Positions 55,619 to 60,000 of a stretch of 60,000 nucleotides of DNA are shown here, piece by piece. Both the position numbers and the translations under genes were made by a program. The first letter of the stretch is position 1. Each line of letters begins with the position of its first letter. Below the pieces are notes generated by a model. The model saw nothing but the letters and a program-made list of their open reading frames with translations, was not told the origin of the DNA and did no database searches. This DNA comes from Diphasiastrum complanatum (Eukaryota > Streptophyta > Lycopodiopsida > Lycopodiales > Lycopodiaceae), in NCBI GenBank assembly GCA_029204225.1, contig CM055103.1, positions 7,956,866 through 8,016,865 of the forward strand, read 5' to 3'.

Positions 55619-56820
55619 ACCATGAACCATAAACCATAAAACCGAAGTTACCGAAACGTAATGAAAACTATACAACTAAGACTCGTCGGAGTCATGGTAA
55701 TCAGAATCCTCCGAGTCTGTGCCTGTCTACTGATCGCGAGGGTTTGCAGATGAATCGGAACCAGAGGGAACCATACGTCGTGTATGCTCTGGCTCTCTGT
55801 TGCGTGCTCTGGCTCTGGATCCTCCCCCTGCATCTACCTCTGCCTCTACCTCTGCCTCTCTCCCCTCCTCTGGCCCCCATCTGGCTGCCCCCACCCCTGT
55901 GTCTACTCATGTGTGTCTATGTGTCAAGTGGGTGTAATCCTGCGCCCTGGGATGGCCCTACTCACTGTGAGGATGCTTGGCCGACGGCTGCCTGTGATGC
56001 TCCACTCCTGTCTACAAAAAGTGAACTCAGGCCCCCCCTCCCAGAATCTCTAGGTCTCCCTCTACGGCTAGGAGGCCCAAAACTCAGAATATACTGGTTT
56101 TTTTTTTACAACAATTCTGACAGCGAATCGCGATTCGCTGCAACTATGGTGCAAACCTTCAAGTTTTCGCCTGTAATTTTGCTGGAGGAGCCCTATATTG
56201 AATCATTTGACAGCCTATAGTTCAGTGACTACCTTTTCATACAGTTTCCAGTTCTAAACATTTGGGGCCAACGTAGCTGCAAGTTTCTTGAATCTCTAGC
56301 TGGTTGAGCGTTCCAAAATTGAAGAAGGGATGTCTATGATTTGCAGTCACTGAATTCTGTTTTAAGCTTCAAAAGACCAAAATTAGGATCATTTGATGAT
56401 TAACGAGATCACTTTCACATTCTGTAAGACATTCCAACTTAAGGACACAGAAAAAGACTTCAAGTAGGACCTCAGATGCAATTTACTCACTTCATTAGGA
56501 GTGGTTACTTCTATCTACTAAAAAGCTTGCCATTTTGTTTCCTTGGCATGAAATTATTATGTGTTAAATAGAGAGATTTCAAAAACAAGGTACAAGCCAT
56601 CCACTTTGTAACTTTCAAATTAAGGCACCTCTTGATGTATTTCAGACTGAAAATAGGTAAGTTCAACACAATAGTATCCGAAAAAAGTTGGCATTTTACA
56701 GAGGTGTCGGCAGAGGTCTGATTATCATCACAGCCACTAAATGAATATGCGTCACCACCACTGGTTCCTTTCCAAGCACCTGATCTTGGACGCTGATCCT
56801 CCCAAGCAAACTGCCCATAG
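52804..56820 (-). CDS. Type I metacaspase, last three exons (gene 5' end outside window)
   Basis: Metacaspases are Arg/Lys-specific caspase-like proteases tied to plant cell death. Three exons fit the C-terminal (p10) half. 56820-56700 gives YGQFAWEDQRPRSGAWKGTS...CDDNQTSADTS. 53391-53182 gives ALSQVTSTGAMTFCFIQAIE, GTTYGSLLNAMRYEIRKAG and VVTSLIDMLISGGSYSGGLT. 52860-52804 gives EPQLSAANICDINMPFYL and a TAG stop. All junctions are GT-AG, and both introns seen complete are phase 0 (3,308 and 321 bp). The catalytic His and Cys lie in the p20 part, whose exons I did not find up to 60,000, so they should lie beyond the window or were missed. The C-terminus differs from the usual FDVYxKPF. The large intron holds a gag relic and a hAT-like element. 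No frame break is seen. Confidence 0.9.
53553..53656. repeat. 52-bp tandem duplication in a metacaspase intron
   Basis: GTATGAAGCTGTAAGTACAT and the following TGCCAGTATCACTAT occur twice, 52 bp apart. Both copies are nearly identical, so the duplication is recent. Confidence 0.92.
53990..54870 (-). pseudogene. Ty3/gypsy gag relic inside the metacaspase intron
   Basis: Minus strand, across many stops: METFRASIQAMKEQIDVLIS (54,850), then DTTLDHLMAHLL, then LYxxNQxxxEPTLWWDAYQA-like sequence near 54,490-54,560. HVKTWHQMWEHLKKIYVPLG (about 54,450-54,380) follows, the W-x4-L-x6-F/YxP signature of gypsy gag. Further helical sequence (MKNFQDFISK) and a Lys-rich tail come after. No pol was found. 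It is too decayed to assign to gypsy-1 to -4. Confidence 0.6.
55427..55480. repeat. (TC)n microsatellite, about 27 units
   Basis: Uninterrupted TC run inside the hAT-like element, the first of two. Confidence 0.97.
55562..55617. repeat. (CT)n microsatellite, about 28 units
   Basis: Second uninterrupted CT run inside the hAT-like element, 81 bp after the first. The DNA between them has related words (AAACCATxCTxAA), so the pair may have arisen by duplication. Confidence 0.97.
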
Positions 56821-57059
56821 CTGCAACAAACAGGTATAAACTTGCTGTTGGTAAAAAGAAAGAGAATTAGTTACACGCTGATGCTATAAACTTGCTCCAC
56901 ATTTAAATGAATCAATAAGAAAAGGCTCTACCTAAGTATGCTCAAACTGCTTACAGTTCAACTAATTCTACAGTCATATATTACTGACAAATCTGAGCAT
57001 CATGTAGCAAAGGTTGTTAAGCTTCTTATTTACTAAGTTCACTTACTAAAGAAAAAGGA
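56149..57059. other. Metacaspase exon and flanking intron DNA
   Basis: Apart from the exon at 56,700-56,820, no gene or mobile element is recognised here. The acceptor of that exon, TTTGTTGCAG on the minus strand, lies at 56,821-56,830. Confidence 0.5.
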
Positions 57060-57084
57060 TTGGCATGTGCTCCCCATCCCTTCT

Positions 57085-57893
57085 TTGACCGTGCACCCAA
57101 ATATACCTTTGCCCACCCTTACATTACAACTTACCAGGAGGCCCTTGTTTCTCTACTCTATCATTTCCTGATGATAGCTCGTTGGAGTCACAGGCCCACT
57201 TCACTGCACACTACTGCCTCAGTATCCTTTCCTTCTACACTCCACCGACACACATCCACACCAGCCCGTCCTGCTCAGCCTCCGTGGTTTGAGGATGAGT
57301 GTTATTCCTTACATCTCCGTGCTGCGCACGCACGCATACATGAGCCATAATTCTACCTATTGTTAAAAAAGCACACCTATGAAGAACGAAAGGGAAAAGC
57401 CTTGTCGATTCCCTATTTAGTTCCTCTACAGGCACCTTTTGGCATGCATTTATCCCTCGTGCTTCAACCCCTCTCATTGACGATTTACACATCTGGTCCA
57501 CATACGCTACTTCACTATACACCATACACACTGACTTGTCCAATTCCATCATGTGAGTTCACCTCTGATATGGTGATACAAGCCATTAAGAGAATGAAGA
57601 CTCGTCGTAGTAGAGACATAGAGGACCTTGAGTCAGAGTTGTTGATCCATGTTGCAGATATACTTTCACCTATCCTAGCCAGCCTGCTTAATCGAGCTGT
57701 CGTCTATGGTTTCCCCCAATCCTGGTGCACTAATATCATCCATCCCATTCACAAAAACGGCAACCCCATGAACCTGGTAACTACTGTACTATCACGATTG
57801 AACATGTCATCGCGAAACTTTATGGCACTATCCTTCAGTCAACGATCAGTTTTAAGCATGCTCACGATTCTACCACAGACCATGTCCGTGTGA
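57085..57893 (+). pseudogene. LINE relic: linker and start of reverse transcriptase
   Basis: The frame at 57,060-57,350 ends with PPWFEDECYSLHLRAAHARI, the PWxxxECxxLRxxxR signature between endonuclease and RT in plant LINEs. The next frame (57,360-57,893) has FTSDMVIQAIKRMKTRRSRD, LSPILASLLNRAVVYGFPQS and WCTNIIHPIHKNGNPMNL, equivalent to AIKxMKxGKAxGxD, LFNxxxxxGxxPxSW and PIxKKGDxxxPxNYRxI. The frame then shifts to a HAHDSTTDHV-like segment (QAGFRKxHSTxDH). The catalytic YxDD region is absent. It is probably within or upstream of the metacaspase gene, on the opposite strand. Confidence 0.75.
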
Positions 57894-59640
57894 ACATAGA
57901 TGAAAATGGTGATAACGAGTGTATGATAGGTGGTTATGAATGCTGATGGAAGCATAGGAAGAAGATCTACATAGCACCAAATGAAGGCAATTAGGCCAAA
58001 CTATATAAACTAGCCATGCAAGTCGTAGCAACCAAGCATGCCTCATGTTAATATGTAGTAGTGGAGCAAAAAATTGTATACATGCCCCAAGAAATTGACA
58101 AGGACAAAAAATGTCTAGCACTATCAAGAGAACAAGTCCTAAATGTATTCCAAGCTAGTCGAATAGACCAAGAATCACTTGCACATGTATGGTCCCCAGC
58201 CTCATATGTACATGTATTCCCTACCAAAACCTGAAACATCCAGTGTATCAACATAAGTTCTACAAGAACTTGAACCTCTACAACATTGAAAACATGTACA
58301 AGAACCTCCTCTCCAATATTGTGCAACCCATGATATTTATTTGCATCTGCATCTGCATGAAACTTAGTTGTCCTGTTTGGAAGGTCATGTGGCTCATGAC
58401 ATATAGCTTGATCAAGTACAACATATGGAACGTCTTCAGAATCATCTAGTAATGGATCCATAGCAAGAATAAGATTGTGTACAAAGCTACAATAATTAGA
58501 TGGTAAAATCATCTCATCGATATGTCTACCACCAAAAGTTTATTCACAATATATATTTGGATGTAGCCAGCATAATCATATCATCATCAAAATGTGGGTA
58601 GATTTCAAAAAGAGAAGCTAGTGCATTTGACAATTCAATGTTCCCATTGTGCCTAGAATTGGAAACACATTCATACATCAGTACCCAAACAAAATGCATG
58701 AAGATGGAGCATGGAAGGAAATGCAAGTAGAATGATTCTCAATTAGCAATGCAACAGCATTGTAGTACATTACTCTTTATTAAAAAACATAACTCAAGTT
58801 AAGATCATCTAATTTGCTAGCTCCCACATGGCTATCCATTTTTCGGGACGTACCATGGGACTCACAACTGTATATTTTAGCCTAGCACTAACAATTCTCG
58901 TGCTCTCAAACTCAGCTCTCAACTTCATCTCTGTTGGAAGCCCTTTTGAGTGGAGAGGTTCTACATCAACACCATGGGGCATCAACTAATGTTAGCATCA
59001 GATAGATGTGCAGGACTTGGAGATTGATCCACCATTCTACTGATTTTTGATGTTTCCCGGTTTCTAGCTCCGTGAGAAGTTCTTATTACAACTGTTGAGT
59101 GACAGTTGTAAGAAGCACTTTGTAGGTTCTTTGATTTTAGTTTAAAGGGTGTTGTGTTGATTCTGTGATTTCAGTAGGAGTAGATTTAGTTTAATTCCAT
59201 GTTCTTTGAGTAGAGTAGATTAGGAATAATCTGCAGTCTGTAAGAACAATGAAAGAACTGAAACAATCTGTAGAAAGTAGGAAATCGAGTTCCTGACAGA
59301 TCCTATATCCAAGATGAGCTACCATTTCCAATCAAGAATTCGAATCAGGTCGTAGGTGTGCCACTGACAGACAGTTGCTAGAGGCCATAGCAGACCCGTT
59401 ACCAAGCAGACCCGTTGTTTGGCAGAATCTTTGTCAAGTAGAATCGCAGCACACAAGGGCTGATTAGCTGCTAATAGAGGAAGAATAGGCGCTAATAGAG
59501 AAGTAGAGGCAGGAGATGCTTTGCGCTAACATTGAGTAGTAGATTCAGCGCTAATATTGGCCCGTTGAGGAGCAAGTTCTGTGCAAACGGAATTTGCAAA
59601 CGTTGGTGCTAGTTGCCAAATAAAATCGTTGATACACAGA
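57894..59640. other. Unclassified; minus-strand protein-like frames at 58,048-58,726
   Basis: The minus frames 58726-58544 (ALASLFEIYPHFDDDMIMLA) and 58512-58048 (MDPLLDDSEDVPYVVLDQAI, then LPNRTTKFHADADANKYHGL) look as if they belonged to one protein, but I do not recognise it. Nearby frames carry stops. A transposon origin is likely from context only. The rest has no gene that I can support, and I did not find a metacaspase p20 exon here. Confidence 0.25.
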
Positions 59641-60000
59641 ATCAAAGTAAACATAGCTGGAGAATTAGTAAAACTTTGAGACCTCAACTCCAGTCTCTTT
59701 AAGAAGTGCAAGACCAGTTCGAGCGCCGGTTAGATCTCATGACACAGGAAAATAAGAGACTAACTGATGTGATGACAATAGTCAAGCAACCAATCAGGCC
59801 AAAAGATATAAAAGTTCTAGTTCCATCTTCAGGAGCAGCAATAAAAATGGAAAAGTAAATCTCCTTAATTTAGAAACACGAAGCCTTGAAGAGGATCCAT
59901 CAAATTTTAGAAGACGAAAGTAACAAGAAGCTGTCAGCACTCAAAGAAAGTGTTGACAAGATCCAAGAGGAACTTCTCCTAAAAGCGACAAATGGACCTC
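59641..60000 (+). pseudogene. Charged helical frame at the window edge
   Basis: EVQDQFERRLDLMTQENKRL (about 59,701-59,762) and, after stops, EDESNKKLSALKESVDKIQE lie on the plus strand. They have the Glu/Lys/Leu spacing of a coiled coil. It is probably the 5' part of a retrotransposon that continues outside the window; family unknown. Confidence 0.25.

Larger units (their letters stand above)
55159..56148. mobile_element. Non-autonomous hAT-like DNA transposon, 990 bp, with 8-bp target duplication
   Basis: GTGCAAAC occurs directly before (55151-55158) and directly after (56149-56156) a segment with imperfect inverted ends. The left end is CATAGATGCACTGCGATTCA. The right end, read inward, is CATAGTTGCAGCGAATCGCG. 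An 8-bp target duplication is the hallmark of hAT transposons. The interior holds two long CT runs and, on the minus strand, a Gly/Arg-rich frame (GERGRGRGRGRCRGR) ending with the acidic TDSEDSDYHDSDES before a stop. This may be the tail of a transposase whose catalytic part has been deleted. Confidence 0.75.

Noticed and set aside
55744-56220. 158-codon plus-strand Leu/Pro-rich frame in the hAT-like element
   Set aside because: It is opposite a Gly/Arg-rich frame with an acidic tail that fits a transposase remnant better. It also runs across the element's right end into the flanking DNA.
59095-59110. GACAGTTGTAAG considered as a metacaspase DSCHSG catalytic motif
   Set aside because: It is on the plus strand, opposite to the metacaspase exons, and reads DSCKK without the following Gly, so it is not the p20 active site.

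Overview
This window is nuclear DNA from a land plant with a large, transposon-filled genome. The signs are plant-type Ty1/copia and Ty3/gypsy LTR retrotransposons, primer-binding sites TGGTATCAGAGC and TGGCGTCGTTGCCGGGG, a phytocystatin with a signal peptide, and C-terminal exons of a plant type I metacaspase with GT-AG introns. The lineage cannot be settled from the sequence. A fern or another non-flowering plant is my low-confidence guess, from the unusual gypsy gag proteins and the zinc-finger non-LTR element. I see no rRNA, tRNA, CRISPR array or bacterial-type operon.

Layout. 1-3,770: no gene, one duplicated GT/GA microsatellite. 3,780-8,857: eroded copia pol (minus), a 435-bp tandem duplication, and a primer-binding site followed by about 3.2 kb without coding sequence. 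8,858-18,096: gypsy-1 (minus), with both LTRs, gag with several zinc knuckles, protease, RT and partial RNase H, no visible integrase, and an extra 3' reading frame with its own TATA box. 18,097-21,990: gypsy-2 (plus), which starts exactly where the gypsy-1 5' LTR breaks off; its leader holds an array of about 22 copies of a CTCAACCGGAGC-like repeat. 23,640-25,514: leader and gag of gypsy-3 (plus). Gypsy-1, -2 and -3 belong to one gag family. 25,515-35,043: gypsy-4 (minus, chromovirus-like), carrying the 3' part of a copia element with a 1,000-residue open frame. 35,044-37,275: a zinc-finger/RT non-LTR element ending about 140 bp before a cystatin gene (37,416-37,993). 39,128-46,896: two internally deleted copia elements (minus). 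47,461-47,736: a possible two-exon secreted-peptide gene. 49,539-50,035: exon-like fragments of unknown identity. 52,804-56,820: the last three exons of a metacaspase (minus). Its introns hold a gag relic and a 990-bp hAT-like element with an 8-bp target duplication, and further upstream lies a LINE relic. 57,900-60,000: mostly unclassified.

The host genes visible are the cystatin (a cysteine-protease inhibitor aimed at the secretory route) and the metacaspase (a caspase-like cysteine protease), with weaker candidates between them. The rest is layered transposon. The most unusual structure is in gypsy-1 to -3: each has a dense cluster of short repeated motifs in the noncoding leader just before gag, and gypsy-1 repeats its cluster upstream of an extra reading frame that sits where integrase should be.
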